From Bryobacteraceae bacterium (GTDB lineage Bacteria; Acidobacteriota; Terriglobia; Bryobacterales; Bryobacteraceae), in assembly GCA_030041495.1 (NCBI GenBank), contig JASHNT010000085.1, positions 1 through 61,237 of the forward strand: DNA of 61,237 bases. Reading direction: 5' to 3'. The notes beneath the pieces are model-generated. The model was not told the DNA's origin. It worked only from the letters and a program-made list of their open reading frames with translations, and searched no databases. How positions within the stretch are numbered: the stretch's first letter is position 1; each line of letters begins with the position of its first letter. Both the position numbers and the translations under genes were made by a program. This document shows positions 42,829 through 51,528 of this stretch, in pieces.

Positions 42829-44307
42829 ATGGCCAAACGTTTCCAATGGACCGGACCGGTGATCGGAGCGTTGCTGCTCGCCGGATGCAACATCGGGCCG
42901 AAGTATGCGAAGCCGTCGGCCCCAGTGCCCCCGGCTTACAAAGAGAGCGCGCTGGCGGACGACGGCGAATGGAGGCCGGCTCAGCCGCGCGACGATCTCT
43001 CGCGCGGCAAATGGTGGGAACGGTTTCACGATCCGCAACTGAACGCGCTGGAAGATAAAGTCAGCATCTCCAACCAGAACATCGTGGCGGCCGCGGCCAA
43101 CGTCCAGAGCGCACGAGCGTTGATCCGGGAAGCCCAGACGCAATATTTCCCCAGCGTAACCGCCAACCCGGGGATCACCAACAGCCGCATCTCGAGTGCG
43201 TTTGGACAAAGCGTTGGCGTGAACTACACGACCTACGTTCTGCCGCTGGAAGCTTCGTGGGAGCCGGATTTGTGGGGCCGGGTGCGAAAGACGAAGGAGG
43301 CGAATGTGATGGCTGCGCAAGCCAGCGTTGCCGATCTCGAAAATGTGCGCTTATCGGCGCAGGCCGATCTGGCCGCCGATTATTATCAGCTCCGCGCCCA
43401 GGATGCCCTCAAACTTGTCCTGGACCAGACCGCGGCTGGCGACCGCGTCGCTTTAGAGTTGACGCGCGACCTATATGTCTCTGGGCTGGCCAACGACGAA
43501 GCTGTTGCGCAAGCCGAGTCCCAACTCAAGGTTGTGGAGGCGCAGGATACAAATCTGGGAGTCCTGCGCGCGCAGTATGAGCATGCGATCGCGGTGCTGG
43601 ATGGCGAGCCGGCTTCGACGTTCTCGATTCCCGAGCGAGCCTTTGAAGCCGGCATGCCGCAGATTCCGGCGGGTCTTCCCTCAGAGCTGCTGGAGCGGCG
43701 TCCCGATATCGCCGCGGCGGAGCGCGCCGTTGCGCAGGCGAACGCACAGATCGGCATCGCCAAAACCGCGTTTTATCCGGCTGTGACGCTGAGCGCAGCG
43801 GTCGGACTGGGAAGCGTTTCGGCGTCGAACTGGTTCACCTGGCCCAGCCGCGTGTGGTCGGCCGGGCCCGCTCTGGCAGAAACGCTTTTCGACGCGGGAC
43901 TGCGCAAAGCCACAGCGCAGCAATATCAGGCCGCGTACGATGCGACCGTGGCCAACTACCGGCAGACGGTGTTGACGGCGTTCCAGCAAGTGGAGGACAA
44001 CCTCGCGGCGCTGCGGATACTCAGCCAGGCGATTGAACAGCAGGACTCCGCCGTCGAATCCGCGGCTAGAAACTTGGAGGAGGCCGAGGTCCGCTATCGC
44101 GCCGGACTGGATCCGTATCTCAATGTCATCGCCGCGCAAAATACGTTGCTTGCGGACAGGCAAGCGACGGTCAATTTCCGTGCGCAACAGATGGTGGCTG
44201 GAGTTCAATTGGTCAAGGCTCTGGGTGGAGGCTGGGACACCTCGCGCATTCCTTCCGCGAAAGAACTGGGCGCGAAAACCTCCGCCCAACAGAGCAGCGA
44301 GCGTTGA
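42829..44307 (+). CDS. NodT-family outer-membrane channel lipoprotein of the DevBCA-like exporter
   Basis: 492 residues from ATG 42829, four bases after the adaptor stop; the frame is open upstream only as overlap. Lipobox LAGC follows a short hydrophobic signal, then IGPKYAKPSAPVPPAYKE and GKWWERFHDPQLNALEDKVSISNQN. Channel repeats carry LEASWEPDLWGRVRK, PSELLERRPDIAAAERAVAQANAQIGIAKTAFYPAVTLS and the same YDATVANYRQTVLTAFQQVEDNLAALRIL stretch as the NodT protein at 5405-6922, so the two are paralogues. NodT proteins more often pair with RND pumps; here the partner is an ABC exporter. It ends 20 bases before a convergent stress-protein gene. Confidence 0.93.
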   Translation: MAKRFQWTGPVIGALLLAGCNIGPKYAKPSAPVPPAYKESALADDGEWRPAQPRDDLSRGKWWERFHDPQLNALEDKVSISNQNIVAAAANVQSARALIREAQTQYFPSVTANPGITNSRISSAFGQSVGVNYTTYVLPLEASWEPDLWGRVRKTKEANVMAAQASVADLENVRLSAQADLAADYYQLRAQDALKLVLDQTAAGDRVALELTRDLYVSGLANDEAVAQAESQLKVVEAQDTNLGVLRAQYEHAIAVLDGEPASTFSIPERAFEAGMPQIPAGLPSELLERRPDIAAAERAVAQANAQIGIAKTAFYPAVTLSAAVGLGSVSASNWFTWPSRVWSAGPALAETLFDAGLRKATAQQYQAAYDATVANYRQTVLTAFQQVEDNLAALRILSQAIEQQDSAVESAARNLEEAEVRYRAGLDPYLNVIAAQNTLLADRQATVNFRAQQMVAGVQLVKALGGGWDTSRIPSAKELGAKTSAQQSSER

Positions 44308-44327
44308 TTCACGCGCTCGCGGCCGAA

Positions 44328-45215
44328 TCAGATACTTACGACCGAACAGGGAACGCCGCAAATGATGCCGTAGGTGTGCGGACCGAGCCTTCCGGCGGAC
44401 TCCGCCGCATCATTGCGCCCGATCACCAGCAGCCCCGCATTCTGATCCTCGACCACTCGCGCGAGCGCGGCCGGGATATCGCCGTCGCTGATCACCAGCG
44501 TCTGCGCTTCGACGCCGCAATCCTGCAACAGGACGTGGATACGCTGCTCGCCGCCGCTATGCGCTTTCTCGCGCCACTGGACCATGTAACGGTCGGGCAG
44601 GTTGGGCGGAGTCTCGAGCACGGCGTGAACCACGGTCAGCTTGGCGTTCGCCTTCCGCGCGAAGGCCGCGGCCCATTCGAGCGTCCGTGCGCTGTGCCGC
44701 CTGAAGTTCACCGCACATAAAACGTGGCGGATTTCGAAGGACGGAAGCGCATGAGGCTCATCCAAATGCGCGGCGGTCCATACCGGGCACGCGGCGTCGT
44801 GCAAGACCTTGGCCGTGACCGAACCCAGTAGGAACTGGCGAAACACTCCACCACCATGGGTCGGCATGAGGATCAGATCCGATTCTTCGGCGCGCGCGCG
44901 TTCGACAATCGTTTTAGCAGGATCGCCGCAGGCCACAATCCGTTCCACCGGAATTCCACTCAGCTCCGCTACGCCCAATTGATCGAGCTGCTTGCGCCGT
45001 GCGGCGAGATGCTCCGCGCGCGCTGATTCCACCGACGTGATGCCGAATCCCAACGCGCCGGCGGGGGAGTGCACAATCTCAAATTCATTCACGTGCAGCA
45101 GGGTGACGCGGGAGCCGAACCGCCGCGCCAGCGCTCCGGCATGAGCGGCCGCGCTCAGACTGGTGTCCGAGAAGTCGACGGGAACCAGGATCCGTTCGAG
45201 CCGGAACATCCGCAT
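44328..45215 (-). CDS. Tandem universal stress protein (UspA x2)
   Basis: 295 residues with two Usp domains. The first (~3-148) starts RILVPVDFSDTSLSAAAHAGALARRFG and has the ATP-binding G-2x-G-9x-G-S run in MPTHGGGVFRQFLLGSVTAKVLHDAACPVW. The second (~160-295) starts HVLCAVNFRRHSARTLEWAAAFARK but ends VIGRNDAAESAGRLGPHTYGIICGVPCSVV, with the ATP motif lost. One nucleotide-binding and one degenerate domain is common in tandem Usps. It starts seven bases after the stop of the baeRF-like gene and is probably co-transcribed from the sigma-54-type promoter at 46420-46435. Confidence 0.92.
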   Translation of the reverse strand: MRMFRLERILVPVDFSDTSLSAAAHAGALARRFGSRVTLLHVNEFEIVHSPAGALGFGITSVESARAEHLAARRKQLDQLGVAELSGIPVERIVACGDPAKTIVERARAEESDLILMPTHGGGVFRQFLLGSVTAKVLHDAACPVWTAAHLDEPHALPSFEIRHVLCAVNFRRHSARTLEWAAAFARKANAKLTVVHAVLETPPNLPDRYMVQWREKAHSGGEQRIHVLLQDCGVEAQTLVISDGDIPAALARVVEDQNAGLLVIGRNDAAESAGRLGPHTYGIICGVPCSVVSI

Positions 45216-45221
45216 GACTCC

Positions 45222-46382
45222 TCAGTAGCGCATCAGAGCAGCTGCAGCCGCGCCGCCGGGCATGGCCACGGCGGGAAGCTCGCAATATTTGCCGTGATGG
45301 ATGACGGTCTGGACCGCGGCCAGGTTCAGCAGTTCCTCCTGGCCCCAGCTCCGGTAATTGCCGCGCTCGAATACGTCCACGCGCTTGGCCTCCTCATTGA
45401 GGAACAGATGCGCCACACGGCCCGCGAAGGCCGCGTGCAGGATCTCCTCGGGATGGATCGAAAACCGCGCCGGCGCTACCCGCTCGCGCGCGGCCCGGAG
45501 CACCGCGGCCTGGCGTTCGACTGCGGCCTCGCGCAAGATCGCGTACGCTACTTCGAGCGCGGGTGTGAGGTCCGCCGAGACCGGCAGACTGCCGGCGATT
45601 TCGCCTTTCACCAGATTCGGATTGCCGCTGACGGAGCGGTACAGCGCGGCGTCTTCCTCCACTCCCGCGAGAACCAGCGGTGTTTCCGGTTCCTTGAAGA
45701 GCTCTTCGACGGCGCGATCCACTAGTTTGTAGTAATCCGCCAGATGGGCGTGCTGGCGCTCACGCCCGGAGCCGGTACCGAAGCGTACGCCGTGCATAGT
45801 GCCCGTCGATTCGCCACTGATTACGGAGCGATTCTGCAGATCGTGATCCGGTGGTTCCAGCTCCAGCGCTTCCGCCAGCGTTTCGGGAACTCCATGCGGA
45901 AGCTTCACGGTCTCGGCATGCAAACCGGCGCAGCGCAGCAGCGCGACTCCCGATTTGGCCAGCGCGAGGATATAGAACAGCCGTGGCCGCGCGAACTCCG
46001 CCGCCAGCGGCCGAATGGCGCAGCAGCCGCCGACGGTCAGCGACGCCGGCACGGGCTGCGCCAGGTCAAAATGCTCGAAGACGCTGGGGGAGCGAAAAAT
46101 CGCCTGGCTCCAGCGCGATCCCCCGGCGAAAGCCAGGTCCTGCGCCAGCTCCTCCAGGGGATGCAATAAAATCGAATTCGCGGCTTTGGCCGACCCTCGC
46201 CCCACGAGCTGCCGCGCGGCCTCCTGAACATTCGCTTTCAAAAACGCAGCGGGAGAACCGGCTTGCTCCCCCGGATGATAGGGCGGCAGCAACAGCGTCA
46301 CGCATGGACCGGGCAAGCGCAGCATGTCGCGCATACTTCCCAACCGGATCAACTCAGGTGTTGCAGTTTTGGTTGCAAGCAT
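45222..46382 (-). CDS. baeRF-like protein (bacterial archaeo-eukaryotic release-factor family)
   Basis: 386 residues from ATG 46382, preceded by AGAGGA; the frame is open to 46478 but crosses the promoter. The sequence resembles bacterial homologues of archaeo-eukaryotic release factor aRF1 (baeRF3-like group). There is an N-terminal domain (RDMLRLPGPCVTLLLPPYHPGEQ), a central strand-rich part with VALLRCAGLHAETVKLPHGVPETLAEAL, and a segment with a GTGSGRERQHAHLADYYKLVDRAVEELF glycine-turn-helix. A C-terminal L7Ae-like part follows (LVLAGVEEDAALYRSVSGNPNLV ... YCELPAVAMPGGAAAAALMRY). These proteins are proposed to act on stalled ribosomes. It diverges from groEL. Family assignment is by overall pattern, not one decisive motif. 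Confidence 0.6.
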   Translation of the reverse strand: MLATKTATPELIRLGSMRDMLRLPGPCVTLLLPPYHPGEQAGSPAAFLKANVQEAARQLVGRGSAKAANSILLHPLEELAQDLAFAGGSRWSQAIFRSPSVFEHFDLAQPVPASLTVGGCCAIRPLAAEFARPRLFYILALAKSGVALLRCAGLHAETVKLPHGVPETLAEALELEPPDHDLQNRSVISGESTGTMHGVRFGTGSGRERQHAHLADYYKLVDRAVEELFKEPETPLVLAGVEEDAALYRSVSGNPNLVKGEIAGSLPVSADLTPALEVAYAILREAAVERQAAVLRAARERVAPARFSIHPEEILHAAFAGRVAHLFLNEEAKRVDVFERGNYRSWGQEELLNLAAVQTVIHHGKYCELPAVAMPGGAAAAALMRY

Positions 46383-46419
46383 AGTTGGAGATTCCTCTCG
46401 ACTCATCCGGCATAAGCGT

Positions 46420-46435
46420 TGCAATCCGGTGACCA
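46420..46435 (-). promoter_or_regulatory. Candidate sigma-54 promoter for baeRF-like/usp genes
   Basis: Minus strand TGGTCAC-CGGA-TTGCA: perfect -12 box, TGG core in the -24 box, GG-N10-GC spacing. The predicted start near 46409 is ~27 bases before the ATG at 46382. It is back to back with another such element for groEL, 19 bases away. Confidence 0.5.
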
Positions 46436-46454
46436 TGCCCCGGCCGCTTAGAGG

Positions 46455-46470
46455 TGGAAACTCAGTTGCT
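46455..46470 (+). promoter_or_regulatory. Candidate sigma-54 promoter for groEL paralogue
   Basis: TGGAAAC-TCAG-TTGCT: perfect -12 box (TTGCT), four of seven matches in the -24 box, GG-N10-GC spacing. The predicted start near 46481 is ~16 bases before the groEL ATG at 46497. No heat-shock CIRCE repeat is seen in this intergenic region. Confidence 0.52.
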
Positions 46471-46496
46471 TCCACCATGGCAGGGAGTACTGGACG

Positions 46497-48119
46497 ATGC
46501 CAGCCAAAGAGTTTTTATTTCATGCCGACGCGCGCCAGAGCATTCTGCGGGGCGCGGGCGTACTCGCCGATGCTGTGCGCGTCACGCTGGGACCCAAATC
46601 CAAGTCCGTGTTAATCGAGAAGAAATTCGGGCGTCCCCTGGTGTGCGACGACGGCGTCACTATCGCCAAGGAAGTGGAGCTGAAGGATCCCAAAGAGAAC
46701 CTGGGCGCGCAGATGGTCCGGGAGGCGGCGGAACGCACCGGAGAAGCCGTCGGCGACGGCACCACCACCTCTACTCTTCTGGCACATGCCATTCTAACCG
46801 AAGGAGTTCGCAATGTTGCCGCGGGGGCCAGCGCGGTCGATCTGCGGCGCGGGCTGATGCGCGGTCTGAAGGCCGCCGTCGTGAGTCTGCGGACGATCTC
46901 CCGCCCGGTCACGAATAAGCGCGAAAAAGCCCAGGTGGCGACTATCTCTGCGCACAATGACTCAGCCATCGGCGGCATGGTCGCCGAAGCCGTGGAGAAG
47001 GTGGGAGCCGAGGGCGCTATTACCGTAGAGGAATCCAAAACCACGGAAACCGTGCTCGAAATCGTGGAGGGAATGGAGTTCGACCGCGGTTTCCTTTCGC
47101 CCTACTTCGTCACCGATCCGGAAGCGATGGAGACCGCTCTCGATGAGCCGCTGATCCTGCTGTACGAAAAAAAGATCAGCAACGTGAAGGACCTGCTGCC
47201 GTTGCTGGAACAAATCGTGCGCCTGGGCAAGCCGCTGCTGATCGTCTCTGAAGACGTCGAGGCCGACGCTCTGGCCACGCTGGTGTTGAACAAGATCCGC
47301 GGCACTCTGCCGTGTGCTGCCGTGAAGGCTCCGGGATTCGGCGACCGGCGCAAGGCCATGCTGCAGGACATCGCGATCCTGACGGGCGGGCAACTCATCG
47401 CCGAGGAGCTGGGAGTGAAGCTCGAAAACGTCGCTATCGATTCGCTCGGCAAGGCCAAGCGAGTGGTGATCGATAAAGACACCACCACAATCGTCGGCGG
47501 AGCCGGCGACAAGGCCGCTATCGAAGGCCGCTGCAAGGAGCTGCGCAAGCAGATCGAGGAAACTACTTCTGATTACGACAAAGAGAAGCTGCGCGAACGG
47601 CTGGCCAAGCTGACCGGCGGCGTGGCGGTGGTGCGCGTCGGCGCGCCTTCGGAATCCGAAGCGAAGAAGCTGAAGGAAGCCTTCGAGGACGCGATCAGCG
47701 CCACCAAGGCCGCGATCGCCGAGGGCGTGCTGCCGGGAGCGGGGCTTGCGTTGCTGCGCGCCATCGACGACGTCGACGCGGAGGAGAGCAAGTGCGCGGA
47801 AGACGAAAAAACCGGTCTGCGGATTCTCAAGCGCGCTCTCGAAACACCTACGCGCCAGATTGCGGAAAACTCCGGGCTCGATGCCGGAGTCGTGATCGAC
47901 CGCATGCGCTCCGGCAAAGGCAACATCGGGCTGGACGCTGCCACCGGGACTTACGTGGATTTGATCGAGGCGGGCATCATTGACGCCACAAAGGTAGTCC
48001 GCGTGGCGCTGGAGAATGCGGTGTCGGTCGCCGGCACCTTACCGCTGACCGAGGCTACGCTCACCGAGGAGCGCGAGAAGAAGCCGGAGCGGACTCCCGT
48101 GCCTGAGTTTGCGGAGTAG
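46497..48119 (+). CDS. groEL: GroEL-type chaperonin paralogue
   Basis: 540-residue group I chaperonin subunit. Core motifs are intact: [48 protein letters not shown] (ATP site with catalytic Asp), [22 protein letters not shown] and [14 protein letters not shown]. Differences from housekeeping GroEL are clear. The N-terminus is [20 protein letters not shown], and the C-terminus has [16 protein letters not shown] in place of the GGM repeat tail. There is no groES gene beside it. The neighbours are stress genes, and a sigma-54-type element precedes it, so it is probably a secondary, condition-specific chaperonin. A VIT1/CCC1 gene follows after three bases. Confidence 0.94.
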   Translation: MPAKEFLFHADARQSILRGAGVLADAVRVTLGPKSKSVLIEKKFGRPLVCDDGVTIAKEVELKDPKENLGAQMVREAAERTGEAVGDGTTTSTLLAHAILTEGVRNVAAGASAVDLRRGLMRGLKAAVVSLRTISRPVTNKREKAQVATISAHNDSAIGGMVAEAVEKVGAEGAITVEESKTTETVLEIVEGMEFDRGFLSPYFVTDPEAMETALDEPLILLYEKKISNVKDLLPLLEQIVRLGKPLLIVSEDVEADALATLVLNKIRGTLPCAAVKAPGFGDRRKAMLQDIAILTGGQLIAEELGVKLENVAIDSLGKAKRVVIDKDTTTIVGGAGDKAAIEGRCKELRKQIEETTSDYDKEKLRERLAKLTGGVAVVRVGAPSESEAKKLKEAFEDAISATKAAIAEGVLPGAGLALLRAIDDVDAEESKCAEDEKTGLRILKRALETPTRQIAENSGLDAGVVIDRMRSGKGNIGLDAATGTYVDLIEAGIIDATKVVRVALENAVSVAGTLPLTEATLTEEREKKPERTPVPEFAE

Positions 48120-48122
48120 CGC

Positions 48123-48851
48123 GTGCCCAAAACAGCCGATCACGAGCACACCCACGAGGCCATTCGCGAGCGCCTTGCCGCGGGCCCGCACCAGAGCTAT
48201 CTGCGCGATTGGGTGTACGGCGGCATCGACGGCACCATCACGACTTTCGCGATCGTCTCAGGCGTGGTGGGCGCGCACCTGGCACCCAATGTGATTCTGA
48301 TCCTAGGCGGCGCGAGCCTGATCGCCGACGGCTTCGCCATGGCCGCCGGAAACTATTTGGCCACGCGCGCCGAGCATGACGAGTTTCGCTTCGCCGAAGC
48401 GGTCGAGAGGCGGCACATCGAGAAGTATCCGGAGGGGGAACGGGAAGAGGTACGTGAGATCCTGCGAGGGATCGGGGTTATTGACGATTTGCTGGAGCCG
48501 GTGGTCGGATCGGTCACGGCGGACCGGGACCGCTGGGTGCGGATGATGCTGCGCGACGAATACGGGCTGCCCGCTGCCGTGCGGTCGGCCTGGCGCGCCG
48601 CCGCTGCGACGTTCACCGCATTCCTGCTGTGCGGCTTGGTTCCGCTCATTCCCTTTGTCGCGGGCGGGCACAACGCGTTCTGGATCGCGGGCGCGATCAC
48701 CAGCCTGATCTTCCTGGTGATCGGGGCGCTCAAGAGCCGCTGGCCCGTTCAGCCGTGGTGGCGAGCGGGATTGATAACGTTGGCCATCGGAGGCGGCGCA
48801 GCGGGCGTTGCGTTCCTGATCGGCGCATGGTTGCGCAGCATCACCGGCTGA
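48123..48851 (+). CDS. VIT1/CCC1-family membrane transporter
   Basis: 242 residues with about five TM helices. Hallmark N-terminal motif SYLRDWVYGGIDGTITTFAIVSGVVGAHL, then LILGGASLIADGFAMAAGNYLATRAEHDEF, then a cytoplasmic Glu/Arg-rich metal-binding-type segment (FAEAVERRHIEKYPEGEREEVREILRG). VIT1/CCC1 proteins export Fe2+ or Mn2+ from the cytosol; bacterial versions include rubrerythrin-fused and plain forms. It starts at GTG 48123, three bases after groEL, so both share one transcript. Iron or manganese handling under stress is a reasonable reading. Confidence 0.9.
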   Translation: MPKTADHEHTHEAIRERLAAGPHQSYLRDWVYGGIDGTITTFAIVSGVVGAHLAPNVILILGGASLIADGFAMAAGNYLATRAEHDEFRFAEAVERRHIEKYPEGEREEVREILRGIGVIDDLLEPVVGSVTADRDRWVRMMLRDEYGLPAAVRSAWRAAAATFTAFLLCGLVPLIPFVAGGHNAFWIAGAITSLIFLVIGALKSRWPVQPWWRAGLITLAIGGGAAGVAFLIGAWLRSITG

Positions 48852-48856
48852 CTGCG

Positions 48857-49696
48857 TCAGCAGGGAACCCGTAAGCGGTGCGAGAGATCGCGCAAGTAGC
48901 TGCGGCCGCGGCGCGCCGCTTCCAGAATCGAGCTCCGCTCTCCGTTCCCGTTAATCTCCAGAATGAAGGTGCCGTTGAAGTGCAGCCGATGAAGGTGCGT
49001 AAGTAGCGCCGTCCAGTTGATCTTGCCGTCGCCGGGCGGAAGATGGTCGTCGAATTGGCCGTGATTGTCGCTGGCGTGGACCATCCAGAGATGCCCGGAT
49101 AGTTTGTGCACCACTGCCGGCAGATCCTCACCCAAATGCGCGTGCCCGGTGTCTAGGCAGACGCCGACCTCGCAGGAATCCATCGCGCCCAGAATCCACA
49201 GAAGATCCCTGATTCGTCCGGCGAACAAATGCGGCAGCATGTTTTCGAGCACCAGGCCGACACCCATCCGGCGGCAGTGCAGAAACACTCGGTTGAGGAC
49301 TCCGGACGCATTTTGGAGACGCCAGAATCGCTCCTGTTCCGGCAGCATGGCATTTTCCGGTCCGGGATGCACGACAAAGTAGCGGACGTTCAGGATCGCT
49401 GCCGCGTCCGCGGCTTTCAGCAGCTCTTTCTGCGCGCAATCGCGCGCGTGAGCGTCTGGCGCGGTGATGTCGATGTGCTCCGCAAACGGCGCGTGAAAGG
49501 AGTAGGTTTCCAAGCCCAGCTCCTCGATCAGCGCCGCCGCGCGCTTGACGCCGTCGATATCGTGATAATCGAGGTGTGCGGGAGCGGAGCAGACTTCGAT
49601 TCTGCCAAAGCCCGAATTGCGAATATCCTCGAGGCAGTCGAAGATGCTGGTCCGCCAGAAGCAGCCTGTGGAAAGACCCACCGCCCAATCGCTCAT
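48857..49696 (-). CDS. Sugar phosphate isomerase/epimerase-like TIM-barrel protein
   Basis: 279-residue AP-endonuclease-2-fold (xylose isomerase-like TIM barrel) protein. Metal-site elements visible: FGRIEVCSAPAHLDYHD near the N-terminus, FVVHPGPENAMLPEQ, LVLENMLPHLF (metal Glu), VGVCLDTGHAHLGED (Asp-x-x-His), LWMVHASDNHGQFDDHLPPGDGKINW (His-x-x-Asp-x-x) and ILEINGNG (final Glu). That set coordinates a divalent ion in sugar isomerases, epimerases and in endonuclease IV; the absence of Nfo signatures favours the sugar enzyme. It overlaps the primase-like gene by four bases and is co-transcribed with it, an unusual pairing. Substrate unknown. Confidence 0.85.
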   Translation of the reverse strand: MSDWAVGLSTGCFWRTSIFDCLEDIRNSGFGRIEVCSAPAHLDYHDIDGVKRAAALIEELGLETYSFHAPFAEHIDITAPDAHARDCAQKELLKAADAAAILNVRYFVVHPGPENAMLPEQERFWRLQNASGVLNRVFLHCRRMGVGLVLENMLPHLFAGRIRDLLWILGAMDSCEVGVCLDTGHAHLGEDLPAVVHKLSGHLWMVHASDNHGQFDDHLPPGDGKINWTALLTHLHRLHFNGTFILEINGNGERSSILEAARRGRSYLRDLSHRLRVPC

Positions 49697-51111
49697 GCCA
49701 CACTCTTCTCAATCAGGCGATCGCGAAACTCCACAAGATTAGAGACGCATTCACCCACGCCGCAGAATCCTTTTTCCTGGTGCGAGACGCAGTTCATGTC
49801 AATCAACTTATCGGTTCCGGTCGCGATCAATCCGGCGAACAGACGTGTGTAGAAGATTCCGCGCTGGCAGGGCTCTATCCGCCGCCAGATGTTGCCCCAG
49901 CCGGCATCCTGCCGGTAGGCAGTCCAGATCGCTTGGGCGATCGCGGCCGGGCTCCAGTCGAGCGCGGTGAGCATTCGCACCACGTGCTGCAGTGCCGCGG
50001 GCTTGAGCAGCAAATCATTGGGATGCTCCAGCGGCCAACGCAGGCAGGGCGGGCTTTGTGGAACGCGAACCGCTGCTGGTTCGACCGGGCACTGGAACTG
50101 GCCGCGAAGCTGCCGGTGGAACCGCTCATGGAATGCCGCAAGCGCGGAGGCTCGATATCGATTCAGCAGTTCTTCCATTGGCTCAGAGGCGTCGGGAATC
50201 GCCACGGAAACGCTCTGCGCGAGTTCCAGCACGGCGCGCGGCTCCCGCGCCACCGCGATCGCCCGGGAAGCGTTCATGCCATTCAGCGGGATCTCGAAGA
50301 TTGGCAGGAAACTCTCGGCGCCGGCTTGTCCCAGCAGCCAGTCCCATTGCCGCGGCTTGAGATAGGCGCTGAAGGGAAGCCGGATGTGGCGGGTGTACAG
50401 CGGATCGCCGTATTCGGAAAGGTCGAAGGAAACAATCTCGCGTCCGTTGACTCCCGGTCCGACTTCGATGGCCGTGGGCACCACCGGCACGGCGCAATCC
50501 CGGCCGCAAGCCTCCAGCACGCCGTGCGCGATAAACTCCACGATCAACCCCAATCCCGCGAAAGCGAGACCCACCGTGGGATCGATCCGCAACCCTGCGG
50601 GAGCATGCGGCCGGCCATAGCGCGCCATCAGGGCGGAAGGCACCTGCCCGATTTCCGCCAGCCCTTGAAACGCGGGTGAGCCGCGGCGAACGGACCAGAC
50701 GAAGTGATAACCGCGCCCGCTGACCAGCACCAGGGGCCGGATGCCGGCGCCGTGCAGGATGCGCAGCGTCTGGTCCACCACCGGCTGCTGCAGCCGGAAC
50801 GCACGTTCGGGGTCGGCCCAGGCCGCCGCCGGAATATCGAAGTTGTGATACTCGAGATCGATGTCGGCGATCAGCGCCTGCTGGCCCCACAAGGAGCGGT
50901 CGACTTCCAGGCCCCGGTCCAAATAAGCGGAAAGGCGCGAAGGAAAATCCGGACGGCTGTAGGAGGAATGACCGTCGCTGGCGGTGATGTAGACTGCGCC
51001 CGGCTTGCCTCCGAGAAATTCGGCCATGCGCTCGCGAACAGCCCGGCTCTGGTAGTATCGCCGCAAAAGAGCGCCCAGCTCTGTAACCGCCGCTGTGCCG
51101 CACACCGTCAT
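49693..51111 (-). CDS. Archaeo-eukaryotic primase (AEP)-like protein
   Basis: 472 residues from ATG 51111. The pattern of AEP catalytic motifs is present. Motif I is ALIADIDLEYHNFD (Asp83, Asp85). Motif II is LVLVSGRGYHFVWSV (Ser131-x4-His136). Motif III is IVSFD (Asp230), followed by YTRHIRLPFSAYLK, like the RxxRxPG segment of PrimPols. A C-terminal helical domain (NDLLLKPAALQHVVRMLTALDWSPAAIAQAIWTAY) ends with four cysteines (Cys415, 441, 450, 455; MNCVSHQEKGFCGVGEC) that could bind Zn or an Fe-S cluster, as PriL does. No helicase, ligase or phage gene is adjacent. It may synthesise primers, do translesion or repair synthesis, or have lost activity. It is coupled to a TIM-barrel gene. Confidence 0.7.
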   Translation of the reverse strand: MTVCGTAAVTELGALLRRYYQSRAVRERMAEFLGGKPGAVYITASDGHSSYSRPDFPSRLSAYLDRGLEVDRSLWGQQALIADIDLEYHNFDIPAAAWADPERAFRLQQPVVDQTLRILHGAGIRPLVLVSGRGYHFVWSVRRGSPAFQGLAEIGQVPSALMARYGRPHAPAGLRIDPTVGLAFAGLGLIVEFIAHGVLEACGRDCAVPVVPTAIEVGPGVNGREIVSFDLSEYGDPLYTRHIRLPFSAYLKPRQWDWLLGQAGAESFLPIFEIPLNGMNASRAIAVAREPRAVLELAQSVSVAIPDASEPMEELLNRYRASALAAFHERFHRQLRGQFQCPVEPAAVRVPQSPPCLRWPLEHPNDLLLKPAALQHVVRMLTALDWSPAAIAQAIWTAYRQDAGWGNIWRRIEPCQRGIFYTRLFAGLIATGTDKLIDMNCVSHQEKGFCGVGECVSNLVEFRDRLIEKSVA

Positions 51112-51124
51112 CTTGGCCGCTACC

Positions 51125-51496
51125 TCATGCCGACCCCGTGTTGGTCGTCCGCAACCGCTCCAACCGGATATCGCGACGGGTCGGCCTGCCTGCCTCCACC
51201 ACGATCTGTGCAAGCCATAGCGAGTCGTGCCCGTCGGCTTCCACCCGCAGCGAATATTGCCCGGGAGGAAGGTGCGCTACCCGATAGGCCCCGCCCGTGT
51301 CCGAGGCGCTCAATATCATCGCGCCGTTGAACAAATCCCGTACCTGAATGGAGGCGTTCACGACGGGCCCCAAGTCATCGCTGACGCGTCCCTCAATCGA
51401 TCCGGCGCTCGCGTTGTTCAGTTGCATGGCCAGCGGAATAGCGGCCATCAGCAGAAATGCCAGGAGTAACAAGGTAAATTTCAACCATCGTTGCAT
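51125..51496 (-). CDS. Membrane-anchored carboxypeptidase-regulatory-like domain protein
   Basis: 123 residues from ATG 51496, with GGAGGGG just upstream; the frame is open further but without a signal. The N-terminus is a strong hydrophobic segment (FTLLLLAFLLMAAIPLAMQL). It is followed by a small beta-sandwich of the CarboxypepD_reg type (GSIEGRVSDDLGPVVNASIQVRD ... GGAYRVAHLPPGQYSLRVEADGHD). Such domains are very common as extracellular modules in Acidobacteria. It is the first gene of a minus-strand unit, 13 bases ahead of the primase-like gene, with a sigma-54-type element upstream. Confidence 0.8.
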   Translation of the reverse strand: MQRWLKFTLLLLAFLLMAAIPLAMQLNNASAGSIEGRVSDDLGPVVNASIQVRDLFNGAMILSASDTGGAYRVAHLPPGQYSLRVEADGHDSLWLAQIVVEAGRPTRRDIRLERLRTTNTGSA

Positions 51497-51528
51497 AGGC
51501 CCCTCCACTTGTTCCTCGGATGTGACCA

